Source of the DNA: Gemmataceae bacterium
GTDB lineage: Bacteria > Planctomycetota > Planctomycetia > Gemmatales > Gemmataceae
NCBI GenBank assembly: GCA_009691815.1
Contig: SIAL01000024.1
Coordinates: forward strand, 1-16,398
Direction: 5' to 3'
Length of the DNA: 16,398 nucleotides
A program made the translations under genes and the position numbers. The notes below the pieces were generated by a model. It worked only from the letters and a program-made list of their open reading frames with translations, was not told the origin of the DNA and searched no databases. Numbering within the stretch: position 1 is the stretch's first letter; each line of letters begins with the position of its first letter. Below are positions 1 to 7,175 of this stretch, one piece after another.

Positions 1-13
1 GGTTGGGATTTCC

Positions 14-48
14 AAAAAAAAGAGCCTCCCGGAAAACCGGAAGGCTCT
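14..48 (-). terminator. Intrinsic terminator of tRNA-Ala
   Basis: Read on the minus strand, positions 48 to 21 form a 12-bp stem with one mismatch (outer arm AGAGCC with GGCTCT, inner arm CCGG with CCGG) closed by a four-base loop. An eight-base U-tract follows (A-run at 14-21 on the plus strand). It lies just past the tRNA 3' end on the same strand, as expected for a Rho-independent terminator. Confidence 0.85.
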
Positions 49-61
49 GATCTTAAAAAAG

Positions 62-134
<73 letters not shown>

Positions 135-148
135 TTGCTATACTGGAA

Positions 149-177
149 AAGATAGATCCGTTCGTAGGGTTCGTCAA
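149..177 (-). promoter_or_regulatory. Sigma-70-type promoter of tRNA-Ala
   Basis: On the minus strand a -35 box TTGACG (172-177) is followed by an exact 17-base spacer and a -10 box TATCTT (149-154). The mature tRNA begins 14 bases after the -10 box, leaving a short leader. An 8-bp inverted repeat, GATCCGTT (155-162) and AACGGATC (176-183), covers the spacer and overlaps the -35 box, so a regulator could bind there; that part is inference. Confidence 0.65.
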
Positions 178-316
178 CGGATCCCCTATCCTTCCTGAAA
201 AGATATCGGCAAGGGGTTGGGGAAACTTGTCTCGGTTTCTCTTTTTGCGCTTGGGAAAAACCATGAAAAGGCGGACATTTCCATCACAAACATTGCATTC
301 ATAAGGAGTTAGAGAC

Positions 317-1282
317 ATGGAATTGGCGGGAGTGGGGATCGACCTTGGCGGCACCTCGGTCAAAATGGGGGTGGTCACGCCCGAAGGGGAGGTTCTCGCC
401 CGAAAAGAGGTGGCCACCCCTAAGGGCCCTGCCCGCCCGGCGGTCGCCGAACTTTCTAGGGTGGTTTTGCAATTAATCCAAGCCTCCGGCCTTCGCCCGG
501 AACGGATCGGCTCGGTGGGGGTAGGCACCCCGGGAATTCTCGATCCCAAAAAAGGTCTGGTGCGCACCGCCTCCAACCTGGAGGGATGGGTGGATGTACC
601 CCTTGGCGACTGGTTGGCAAACGATTTGGGTCGGCCGGTTCGGGTCATCAACGATGCCCATGCCGCGGCGCTGGGTGAGATTCGGTTTGGCACCGCCAAA
701 GGGATAGAGGATCTTGTCCTTTTGACGCTGGGTACCGGTGTGGGGGGAGCGGTGGTGGTGGGAGGTCGGGTCGTGGGAGGTAGCCGCGGCTTGGCCGGGG
801 AATTGGGCCATATGCGCATCGAAATGAGCCAGCCACGCCCTTGTGGGTGCGGGCTTTTTGGCTGTTTGGAGGCCTATGCCGGGGCCAAAAACATCCTCAA
901 ACGAATGCACGAAGCCCTTGCCGACGACATTCAGGAAATATCGCTCCTCAAGGAGAAATCCAAGGTGGGCCCGCTCACCGTGGAGGATCTGTTTTGGGCC
1001 GCCGCCGAGGGGGATGGAATCATGCTCCGGCTGGTAGACGAAACGGCCTTGGCCCTGGCCGCGGGCATTGCCAATTTGCTGCATGCTTTAAACCCCAAGG
1101 CGGTGGTGCTGGCGGGGGGGCTGAGCCGCTCCGCTTTGCTGGTGGAAAAGGTCCAGGAATATTTGCCCGATCTGGTCTTAAACCCGGCGTACCTTGACGA
1201 TTTTTGCGTAACTATAAGCAGTTTGGGTAGCGATGCCGGGCTGCTGGGGGCCGCCGCAGCCGCCATGCCTTTTCCTTCCTGA
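317..1282 (+). CDS. ROK-family glucokinase
   Basis: This is a 321-residue cytoplasmic sugar kinase of the ROK family, most likely ATP-dependent glucokinase making glucose-6-phosphate. The phosphate-binding motif DLGGT is at residues 9-13, the catalytic Asp in IND at 113, and GTGVGG at 139-144. The ROK zinc site is complete: GELGH at 161-165 supplies His165, and CGCGLFGCLE at 176-185 supplies Cys176, Cys178 and Cys183. The usual C-terminal phosphate-loop segment (LAGGLSRS) is also present, and the length matches the family. No N-terminal winged-helix domain exists, so this is an enzyme rather than a NagC/XylR-type repressor. ATG 317 is preceded by AAGGAG at 303-308. The next gene follows after 145 bases on the same strand. 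The exact sugar (glucose, fructose, N-acetylated hexose) cannot be read from sequence. Confidence 0.9.
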   Translation: MELAGVGIDLGGTSVKMGVVTPEGEVLARKEVATPKGPARPAVAELSRVVLQLIQASGLRPERIGSVGVGTPGILDPKKGLVRTASNLEGWVDVPLGDWLANDLGRPVRVINDAHAAALGEIRFGTAKGIEDLVLLTLGTGVGGAVVVGGRVVGGSRGLAGELGHMRIEMSQPRPCGCGLFGCLEAYAGAKNILKRMHEALADDIQEISLLKEKSKVGPLTVEDLFWAAAEGDGIMLRLVDETALALAAGIANLLHALNPKAVVLAGGLSRSALLVEKVQEYLPDLVLNPAYLDDFCVTISSLGSDAGLLGAAAAAMPFPS

Positions 1283-1340
1283 TAGAAAACCGGTTTGTCT
1301 AAAGTTAAGAGGTGACCATGATATTTCCATTGCCCCCGTG

Positions 1341-1415
1341 GACACTCCATCTGATCGCCTAGAATACCAACAGGGAGACACTCCATTCGTACGGATGGTG
1401 TAAGAAGACCATCCG
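1341..1415 (+). promoter_or_regulatory. Leader with repeated 10-mer and hairpin before the M50-like gene
   Basis: The 145-base gap before the M50-like gene holds three elements. The 10-mer GACACTCCAT occurs twice in direct orientation, at 1341-1350 and 1377-1386. A possible -10 box TAGAAT lies between them at 1360-1365, with no convincing -35 box. A perfect 8-bp hairpin CGGATGGT/ACCATCCG (1392-1399 and 1408-1415, eight-base loop) ends 12 bases before the start codon, crowding the ribosome-binding region. No U-tract follows, so it does not look like a terminator. A regulatory role is inference. Confidence 0.35.
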
Positions 1416-1427
1416 GGGAACCGGCCC

Positions 1428-2411
1428 ATGCAACCGATCCGCAACATGAGCTTTTCGCTGGGAACCTGGTTGGGACTGTCCGTTCGTGTGCACTGGTTGG
1501 TCCCCCTGCTTTTGGTGGGAATTCTTCTTCGCCTAGTGGTCGCCTTTCCGGAACGGTTGACCACCGGCCTTGGCTTGATGGCTATCTATTTATCCGCTCT
1601 TGTGTTGCATATTTGCGCCCATGCTTTGGCCCTTTTGTATTGGCGGCTTTCCCCAACGCTTGCGTTCATCGACCCCTTGGGGGGACTGGTCCGTTCCGAA
1701 GAGCGGATTCCGGGTAGGATGCCTGCCGGCCTTTCCACCTGGGTGGCCCTAGCCGGGCCGCTGTTTCATCTGAATCTGGCGCTTTTAGCCGGGATTTTGC
1801 TCTGGGTTTTGAACCTTCCCGAGGGGGGAACCGTCCTTGCCTTGCCTTGGAATCCGTTTCGCCCCCCGTTGTTTGAAACGCTTCAAAGTCCTTTGGTGGG
1901 ACTTCTAGAGGGTTGGTTTTGGATTCATTGGGTTTTGGCTTTACTTAACCTATTTCTGGTCGGGGTCCCCTCGGATGCCGGGGATGTTTTGGCGGCCTGG
2001 ATGGCCCCCCATACGGGAGTCGCCGAAGCCAACAAAATCGCCGCCCGGACCGGGATCTGGATGGCCCTACTCCTTCTGATCGCCTCGGTGGCGGACAACT
2101 CCATTGTGGTCCTGCTTTTGGCCCTGTTTGTGGTGGAACGCTGCTGGACCGTGCTGAGTGAAGAATCCGGGGAGGGGATGGCCGAATCGGTTTGGGAACC
2201 CGAGGAGGTACGGCTCTCTTGGTGGCAGCGACGGCAACTGGCCAAACAACAACAGAATCTGGCCCTTGCACAAAAACAGCAACGGGAGGACGAAGCCCGC
2301 ATGGACCATCTGCTGGAAAAAATCCACGCTCTGGGAAAATCGTCGCTGACCCGGGATGAGCTAGAATTTCTTAGGGAGCGCGCGGACCGCTATAAAAACA
2401 GAATGGCCTGA
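1428..2411 (+). CDS. M50/site-2-protease-like membrane protein lacking the catalytic Glu
   Basis: This is a 327-residue polytopic membrane protein. Its N-terminus (MSFSLGTWLGLSVRVHW) and the AGPLFHLN segment at 109-116 match the site-2-protease (M50) fold, and hydrophobic segments lie at about 24-40, 48-72, 105-130, 162-180 and 207-237. The HExxH zinc motif of the second segment reads HICAH (61-65): both His ligands remain but the general-base Glu is Ile62. The second conserved motif, normally around P-x-LDG-G-R, reads PSDAGDV at 181-187 and keeps Asp183. A charged cytoplasmic tail (about 256-327), with a Gln/Lys-rich helix followed by LLEKIHALGKSSLTRDELEFL, resembles the small C-terminal domain found on rhomboid-like proteins of planctomycetes and Bacteroidetes. 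It is probably a non-proteolytic homologue that binds or regulates membrane proteins. ATG 1428 has a weak GGGGAA-type ribosome site; ATG 1446 is an alternative start. Confidence 0.7.
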   Translation: MQPIRNMSFSLGTWLGLSVRVHWLVPLLLVGILLRLVVAFPERLTTGLGLMAIYLSALVLHICAHALALLYWRLSPTLAFIDPLGGLVRSEERIPGRMPAGLSTWVALAGPLFHLNLALLAGILLWVLNLPEGGTVLALPWNPFRPPLFETLQSPLVGLLEGWFWIHWVLALLNLFLVGVPSDAGDVLAAWMAPHTGVAEANKIAARTGIWMALLLLIASVADNSIVVLLLALFVVERCWTVLSEESGEGMAESVWEPEEVRLSWWQRRQLAKQQQNLALAQKQQREDEARMDHLLEKIHALGKSSLTRDELEFLRERADRYKNRMA

Positions 2412-2483
2412 TCAGCGTTTTTGCGCCAAAGTCAAAGCCAAAAAAGCGGCCGTTTCGACCCGATTATCCTTCTTGGAAGCCTC

Positions 2484-3815
2484 ATGTCCTTAAAACCCAA
2501 GCTCATTGAACCCCGAACCCTCAAGGGCTTTCGCGATTACCCTCCGGTCTTGATGATCCCCCGCGAGGAAGTTTTGCAAACGGCAAGGTCGGTTTACCGG
2601 GCCCATGGGTTTGCCCCCATTGACACCCCCGCCTTGGAATATGCGGAGGTCCTCACGGGCAAGGGTGGGGACGAGTCCGATCGGCTCATCTACCGCTTCA
2701 AGGATCATGGCGACCGGGATGTTGCGCTTCGCTTTGACCTTACCGTTCCCTTTGCCCGCTTTGCCGCTTTACACATCCCCAAATTAGGCACACCCTTCAA
2801 ACGGTATGCCATGGGACCGGTTTGGCGCGGAGAAAACACCTCCCACGGCCGCTACCGCGAATTTTGGCAATGCGATTTTGACACCATCGGCACCACCTCC
2901 AACGCCGCCGACATCGAAGTGGCGCTGGTGATTCACGAATTGCTGGTTTCCCTAGGATTGGAGCGTTTTGAGATCCGTATCAACAACCGACTGATTCTAA
3001 ATGGCCTCCTTCAGGAGGCGGGCCTTGCCCACCAATCGGTGGCGGTCCTTCGGGCTCTGGACAAACTGCCCAAGGTGGGAATGGAAGCCGTCCTCGAAGA
3101 AATGGCCGGCCACGGAGTCTCCCCCGTGGCCGCTCGCCGGGTCCTTGAGCTGGCCTCGACAAAAGGGGATGCCCACGAAATTCTCGACCTCCTAAATAGA
3201 GCCTATCCCGCCAACGAAACCCTAAACGAGGGGATCCGCCGCTTAAGGGAACTGTTTGAGGTGGTTACCGCCTGTGGCCTGCCCATGGAGCGGTTTCGGC
3301 TTGATTTGGCTATTGCCCGGGGTCTGGATTACTACACCGGCACGATTTATGAGACCTTTCTTCTGGACCTTCCCGGCATTGGCAGCATCTGTTCAGGTGG
3401 CCGCTACGACAACCTTGCCGGAGTCTACACCACGCAAAAACTCCCCGGGGTGGGGGCCTCCCTGGGGGTGGATCGGCTTTTGACCGCCCTAGAAGAGCTA
3501 GGGCGGTTGGGCAAAAAAGAGACCCCCGCCCAAATCTTGGTCACCCAGTTCGAGGCCGCTTCCTTAGGTCACTATTTCCGCATCGCCTCGCTGCTACGCA
3601 AGGCGGGCCTTTTGGTGGAGGTGTTCCCCGAGGCTAAGAAAATCGGCCAACAGCTCCAGTATGCCGAAAAGAGGGGACACCCTCTGGCGGTGATTGCCGG
3701 CCCCGAGGAGCTTGTCTTGGGCAGTTGGAAACTCAAAAATTTATCCAAGCGGACTGAAAGCAGTTTTGCCGAGGCGGAACTGGCGGAGGCCGCAAAACGG
3801 GAGTTGACCTCCTAA
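2484..3815 (+). CDS. hisS: Histidyl-tRNA synthetase
   Basis: This 443-residue class II aminoacyl-tRNA synthetase charges tRNA-His with histidine. Motif 1 region TLKGFRDYPP is at 12-21. Motif 2 spans about 106-136 and includes PVWRGE with the ATP-binding Arg115. The two histidine-recognition motifs are RGLDYYTG at 279-286 and GGRYDNL at 305-311. Motif 3 GVGASLGVDRLL is at 322-333. The anticodon-binding domain follows from about 348 to the end. I chose ATG 2484 because GGAAG precedes it at suitable distance and the conserved family N-terminus begins there. The frame is open back to a TTG at 2421, but those 21 residues show no family similarity. It lies 72 bases after the M50-like gene and 69 before the next start, so it may share a transcript with both. 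Confidence 0.96.
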   Translation: MSLKPKLIEPRTLKGFRDYPPVLMIPREEVLQTARSVYRAHGFAPIDTPALEYAEVLTGKGGDESDRLIYRFKDHGDRDVALRFDLTVPFARFAALHIPKLGTPFKRYAMGPVWRGENTSHGRYREFWQCDFDTIGTTSNAADIEVALVIHELLVSLGLERFEIRINNRLILNGLLQEAGLAHQSVAVLRALDKLPKVGMEAVLEEMAGHGVSPVAARRVLELASTKGDAHEILDLLNRAYPANETLNEGIRRLRELFEVVTACGLPMERFRLDLAIARGLDYYTGTIYETFLLDLPGIGSICSGGRYDNLAGVYTTQKLPGVGASLGVDRLLTALEELGRLGKKETPAQILVTQFEAASLGHYFRIASLLRKAGLLVEVFPEAKKIGQQLQYAEKRGHPLAVIAGPEELVLGSWKLKNLSKRTESSFAEAELAEAAKRELTS

Positions 3816-3884
3816 AATCGCCAATTGGGGTTGCGATTCCCCGCGAAAAAACCCTTTAATAAAGGGTGCCCCCGGAGGGAGCCT

Positions 3885-4457
3885 ATGTCGCTTTTGGCCC
3901 GTGCCCCGCATCGAAGCCCCACAAGGCAAAGCGGTACGGAATATGAATTGGCTTTTGTTGAATACCTGCGGATTCAGGGGAGCGTGGCGCTGGGCGTGGA
4001 TGAATCCCGTCGCAGCCTGATTGCCGGGGAACCGCTCAAAAGCATGGACTATGTTGTACTTAGTCCGGGCGGCAACTTCGTGGTGGATGTCAAAGGCAAA
4101 CGGTTTCCTGGCGGCCCCCCGAACAAGCCCCGGCGCGTGTGGGAAAACTGGGTCTTCGACGGGGATGTCAAGGGGCTGCTCCGCTGGGGAGAAGCCTTTG
4201 GCGGGGACTTTCAGGGGTTGTTTGTTTTTGTTTATAAGGTGGCCCCGGAGGTCACCTTTTCCGGTCCCGTGCTAGATTTACTAGAAATCGACGGCAATCG
4301 CTTTCTTTTCCGCGGCATCCGCGTGGCGGAATACCACCAAAGGATGAAAAGGCGAAGCCCCAAGTGGGGCACCGTCGATTTGTCCCGCGACGATTTTCGG
4401 GCGTTGGTTCAGCCCCTTTCTCGCTTACTTTGTGACCCTTTTGATTCAAGGCGGTAG
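3885..4457 (+). CDS. HYExAFE-type protein with PD-(D/E)XK-like core
   Basis: This 190-residue cytoplasmic protein has no signal peptide or membrane segment. Residues 18-28 (TEYELAFVEYL) match the motif that gives the planctomycete HYExAFE family its name, with Glu in place of the first His. They are followed by a short spacer, LKSMDYVV (51-58) and NFVVDVKGK (64-72). A helix with Glu21, then Asp55 and an Asp68-x-Lys70 on adjacent strands is the order seen in PD-(D/E)XK nuclease folds, so a metal-dependent nuclease or degenerate relative is plausible. That fold assignment is my inference; no function is established to my knowledge. ATG 3885 has a strong GGAGG at 3874-3878. The stop codon is three bases before the next start, so the two proteins are likely made together. 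Confidence 0.75.
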   Translation: MSLLARAPHRSPTRQSGTEYELAFVEYLRIQGSVALGVDESRRSLIAGEPLKSMDYVVLSPGGNFVVDVKGKRFPGGPPNKPRRVWENWVFDGDVKGLLRWGEAFGGDFQGLFVFVYKVAPEVTFSGPVLDLLEIDGNRFLFRGIRVAEYHQRMKRRSPKWGTVDLSRDDFRALVQPLSRLLCDPFDSRR

Positions 4458-4460
4458 GAT

Positions 4461-5363
4461 TTGCAATTTTCATATGGCTCCGGGCCTTCCATCCCAGACA
4501 AACCGCGGATTGGTGCCCGCATTCCGGGGGCGTGGATTCAGCGCACCAGCGACCTGAGAGACCTTATCGATCAGGTGGCCAAAGCAGGGGCGGGCGGAAT
4601 CCGTTTGGACCTAGGGGGGGCCATCGATCCCCTGACTCTTTCCCAGACCGGCCGCCGTGAGATCGCCACCGCCTTTCGCTCTAGGGAGATCCCCCTATTG
4701 GCCCTAGGGTCGGGCCTTCGAAAAGCTTTGGATGAACCGGAAAACCACGAAGCCCGGCTGGCCCGGGTGCAAGACCTGGCGCGGTTGGCCGGGGATCTTG
4801 GTGCCAGAGCCCTGATCCTCCCCTCCGGGGATCCGGCCAAGCCTGTCCCCGCCGAGGCCGTCCCCACTATGGCTCTGCTATCTCCGCTTCTAGGCGGAGA
4901 AATTCGCCTAAAAAACCCTAACAAAGATCCGCTCCTTCGGACCAATGTCCTCGAAGAATCGCTTGAGTTTTTGGCAAGTCTTGCCACCCGTCAGGGGCTA
5001 TTGCCGCTGTTGGATCCGGGCTCCTTTGCCACTGGGCTTCTTTGGGAACGACTCCAGGGGCCGGGCCTTGGTTCATTGGGCCTGGTGTGGGACCCGGCCA
5101 CCCAATTGGCCGCGGGAAGGCGACCGATTGCCTTCTTCACCCAGTACCCGGAAATCCTCACTCGGGAGCTTTTCATTACGGGAAGGGATTGGCTGCAAAG
5201 TCAGGCCCAAGAGGCACAACCAGGAACCGGCGATGTCGATTGGCAGGAACTATTGATACGACTCGGAACGGCCGGTTTTGACGGCTTTGTCGTGGCCCAT
5301 GGAAGCAATGGTCTGGAGTTAGCGGCTTTCACCCGGGCCCTGATGGGTTTGGGGCAACCCTAA
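4461..5363 (+). CDS. Sugar phosphate isomerase/epimerase-type TIM-barrel protein (divergent)
   Basis: This 300-residue cytoplasmic protein appears to be an AP-endonuclease-2/xylose-isomerase-like TIM barrel. Support comes from the C-terminal segment GTGDVDWQELLIRLGTAGFDG (about 256-276), which follows the family pattern G-x-G-x-V-D-(W/F)...AG(F/Y)DG, and from GLVWDPATQLAAGR (207-220), which matches the fifth-strand Asp region. The metal site looks incomplete. The fourth-strand position, usually Glu, reads LLPLLDPGS (181-188). The sixth strand, usually HxHxKD, reads FITGRDW (238-244). No Glu is evident in the last strand (GFVVAHGS). It may therefore be non-catalytic or use a different site. 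The start is TTG 4461, with AAGGCGG at 4448-4454 inside the end of the upstream gene. The only nearby ATG (4474) is out of frame. Substrate unknown. Confidence 0.7.
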   Translation: MQFSYGSGPSIPDKPRIGARIPGAWIQRTSDLRDLIDQVAKAGAGGIRLDLGGAIDPLTLSQTGRREIATAFRSREIPLLALGSGLRKALDEPENHEARLARVQDLARLAGDLGARALILPSGDPAKPVPAEAVPTMALLSPLLGGEIRLKNPNKDPLLRTNVLEESLEFLASLATRQGLLPLLDPGSFATGLLWERLQGPGLGSLGLVWDPATQLAAGRRPIAFFTQYPEILTRELFITGRDWLQSQAQEAQPGTGDVDWQELLIRLGTAGFDGFVVAHGSNGLELAAFTRALMGLGQP

Positions 5364-5365
5364 CC

Positions 5366-5391
5366 GGTCTTTGGGGGCCAAGACCCTTTTT
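5366..5391 (+). terminator. Hairpin with U-tract between the TIM-barrel gene and the sulfatase
   Basis: GGTCTTTGG (5366-5374) pairs with CCAAGACC (5378-5385) with one bulged T and a three-base loop, and TTTTT follows at 5387-5391. It starts three bases after the TIM-barrel stop codon and ends 14 bases before the sulfatase ATG. By form it is a Rho-independent terminator, but no promoter fits between it and the sulfatase start. It may be a leaky terminator or an attenuator for the sulfatase. Confidence 0.65.
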
Positions 5392-5405
5392 CGAGGTTCC
5401 AAAAG

Positions 5406-7157
5406 ATGCAAAAGGCAAGGTTTTGGCCAACAAAGAAGCTTTTCCCGCTTGGAACTGCCTTGCTTGTTTTCTTGGCCCTGCCGATGCTGCTTTCGGCAAG
5501 AGAAATCGTCAAACGGCCGAACATTGTAGTCATCCTTGCCGATGACATGGGTTTTTCCGACATAGGCTGTTACGGTGGCGAGATTCCCACTCCCAACCTA
5601 GACGCCCTTGCTTCCGGGGGAATTCGCTTCACCCAGTTTTATAACACCGCACGGTGCTGTCCCACCCGGGCGTCCCTATTAACGGGGCTCTATCCCCACC
5701 GGGCGGGAATGGGCTTCATGACCGGCACAGATTACGGGGAGGCGTTTCCCGGGTACCGAGCCGATTTGAATCCACAGTGCCGCACCATCGCCCAGGTCTT
5801 GGCTCCGGCCGGGTATTCCAATTACGCGGTGGGAAAATGGCATGTAAGCCATTCGGTGACCCAAGAGGGCCCCAAACACAATTGGCCGTTGCAGCGAGGA
5901 TTTTCCCGCTTTTATGGCATGGTTTCCGGGGGAGGCAGCTATTTCAATCCATGGACCCTTTGCCGGGACAACACCCTGATTTCCCCACAGGCGGATCCCG
6001 GCTATCAACCCAAACAATACTATTTTACCGATGCGATCACGGACCACGCGGTTCAATTTACTAGAGACCATGTCAAACAAAAAAAAGAGGAACCCTTCTT
6101 TCTCTATGTGGCCTACACCGCAGCTCATTGGCCGTTGCACGCCCTACCCGAGGATATAAGAAGGCACAAGGGAAAATATGATGCGGGCTATGAACCCATT
6201 CGCAAGGCCCGACTTGCCAAGGCAGGGTTGTTGGGTTTGATCGATCCCAGCCAGGGGATGTCACCGTCGGTGAAAGACTGGCTTAAGGTGGAAAACAAGT
6301 TTTGGGAGTCCACCTGCATGGAGGTTTATGCCGCTATGGTGGTCCGGATGGATCTGGGCATAGGAAAGATTGTAAACGCCCTAAAGGAGACCGGACAACT
6401 AGACAATACGCTGATCCTATATTTGCAGGACAACGGAGGATGTGCCGAAACGCCGGGCCGACAAAAAACCAAGGATCGGGTGGATGGTCCCCGCCCCGAC
6501 AAGCCACCCCTGGCTACGCAGCCGAAAACCATGCTGCCCCAAAGGCTAATCCCCTTGCAGACTCGAGACGGATTTCCTGTCCGTCAAGGCCCCAATGTGC
6601 TGGCCGGACCTCCTGACACTTACCTCAGCTATGGCCCTGCTTGGGCCCAGGTCAGCAACACCCCATTTCGGGAATTCAAACACTGGGTGCATGAAGGGGG
6701 CATCAGCACGCCTTTGATCGCCCATTGGCCCAAGGGGATTGCCACCAAACTGCACAATGGACTTTGTACCACGGCAGGACACTTGATCGACATTGCTGCC
6801 ACCTGTGCAGATTTGGCCGAGGCCCCTCATCCCGCCCCTGCCGAGGGAAAGGTAAACCCTCCGTTGGCCGGGGTAAGTTTGCGTGCGGTTTTCGAGGGAA
6901 AGTCTTTGATGCGAAGCGACCCACTCTTTTGGGAACACGAAGGGAATCGGGCAGTACGAAAGGGGCCCTGGAAACTGGTGGCCAAGGGTCCGGGGGAACC
7001 TTGGGAGCTTTACGACCTGAGGGTGGATCGTGTCGAAGCCAAAAATCTGGCGTCGGAAAACAAATCCCTTGTGGACTCTCTTAAGGGGCAATGGGAAGCT
7101 TGGGCCAAAGAAAACCGGGTGATCCCCTGGGTTTGGAAACCGCCATACCAGCCCTAG
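5406..7157 (+). CDS. Secreted sulfatase (arylsulfatase type)
   Basis: This 583-residue exported enzyme hydrolyses sulfate esters. An N-terminal signal peptide (basic start, hydrophobic 15-30, possible cleavage near LLSA-RE) precedes the alkaline-phosphatase-like fold. RPNIVVILADDMG (37-49) supplies metal ligands Asp46 and Asp47. CCPTR at 84-88 is the C-x-P-x-R formylglycine motif, with Cys84 as the residue oxidised by a formylglycine-generating enzyme. VGKWH at 142-146 supplies Lys144 and His146, His241 lies in AHWPLH, and QDNGG at 341-345 supplies Asp342 and Asn343. The smaller C-terminal subdomain ends with WELYDL-type sequence. The active site looks complete. The natural substrate cannot be told; planctomycetes use many such enzymes on sulfated algal polysaccharides. 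GAGG at 5393-5396 serves ATG 5406. A required formylglycine-generating enzyme is not encoded here. Confidence 0.95.
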   Translation: MQKARFWPTKKLFPLGTALLVFLALPMLLSAREIVKRPNIVVILADDMGFSDIGCYGGEIPTPNLDALASGGIRFTQFYNTARCCPTRASLLTGLYPHRAGMGFMTGTDYGEAFPGYRADLNPQCRTIAQVLAPAGYSNYAVGKWHVSHSVTQEGPKHNWPLQRGFSRFYGMVSGGGSYFNPWTLCRDNTLISPQADPGYQPKQYYFTDAITDHAVQFTRDHVKQKKEEPFFLYVAYTAAHWPLHALPEDIRRHKGKYDAGYEPIRKARLAKAGLLGLIDPSQGMSPSVKDWLKVENKFWESTCMEVYAAMVVRMDLGIGKIVNALKETGQLDNTLILYLQDNGGCAETPGRQKTKDRVDGPRPDKPPLATQPKTMLPQRLIPLQTRDGFPVRQGPNVLAGPPDTYLSYGPAWAQVSNTPFREFKHWVHEGGISTPLIAHWPKGIATKLHNGLCTTAGHLIDIAATCADLAEAPHPAPAEGKVNPPLAGVSLRAVFEGKSLMRSDPLFWEHEGNRAVRKGPWKLVAKGPGEPWELYDLRVDRVEAKNLASENKSLVDSLKGQWEAWAKENRVIPWVWKPPYQP

Positions 7158-7175
7158 GCAAGCCATTGCTTCCGG

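Noticed and set aside
1341..1386. CRISPR-like direct repeats
   Set aside because: Only two copies of a 10-mer; too short and too few for an array.
2421..2483. TTG start for hisS
   Set aside because: The family N-terminus and a GGAAG site both point to ATG 2484; the 21 upstream residues look like translated spacer.
7158..7175. Shared terminator between the convergent sulfatase and export lipoprotein genes
   Set aside because: The 18-base gap has no stem with a U-tract on either strand.
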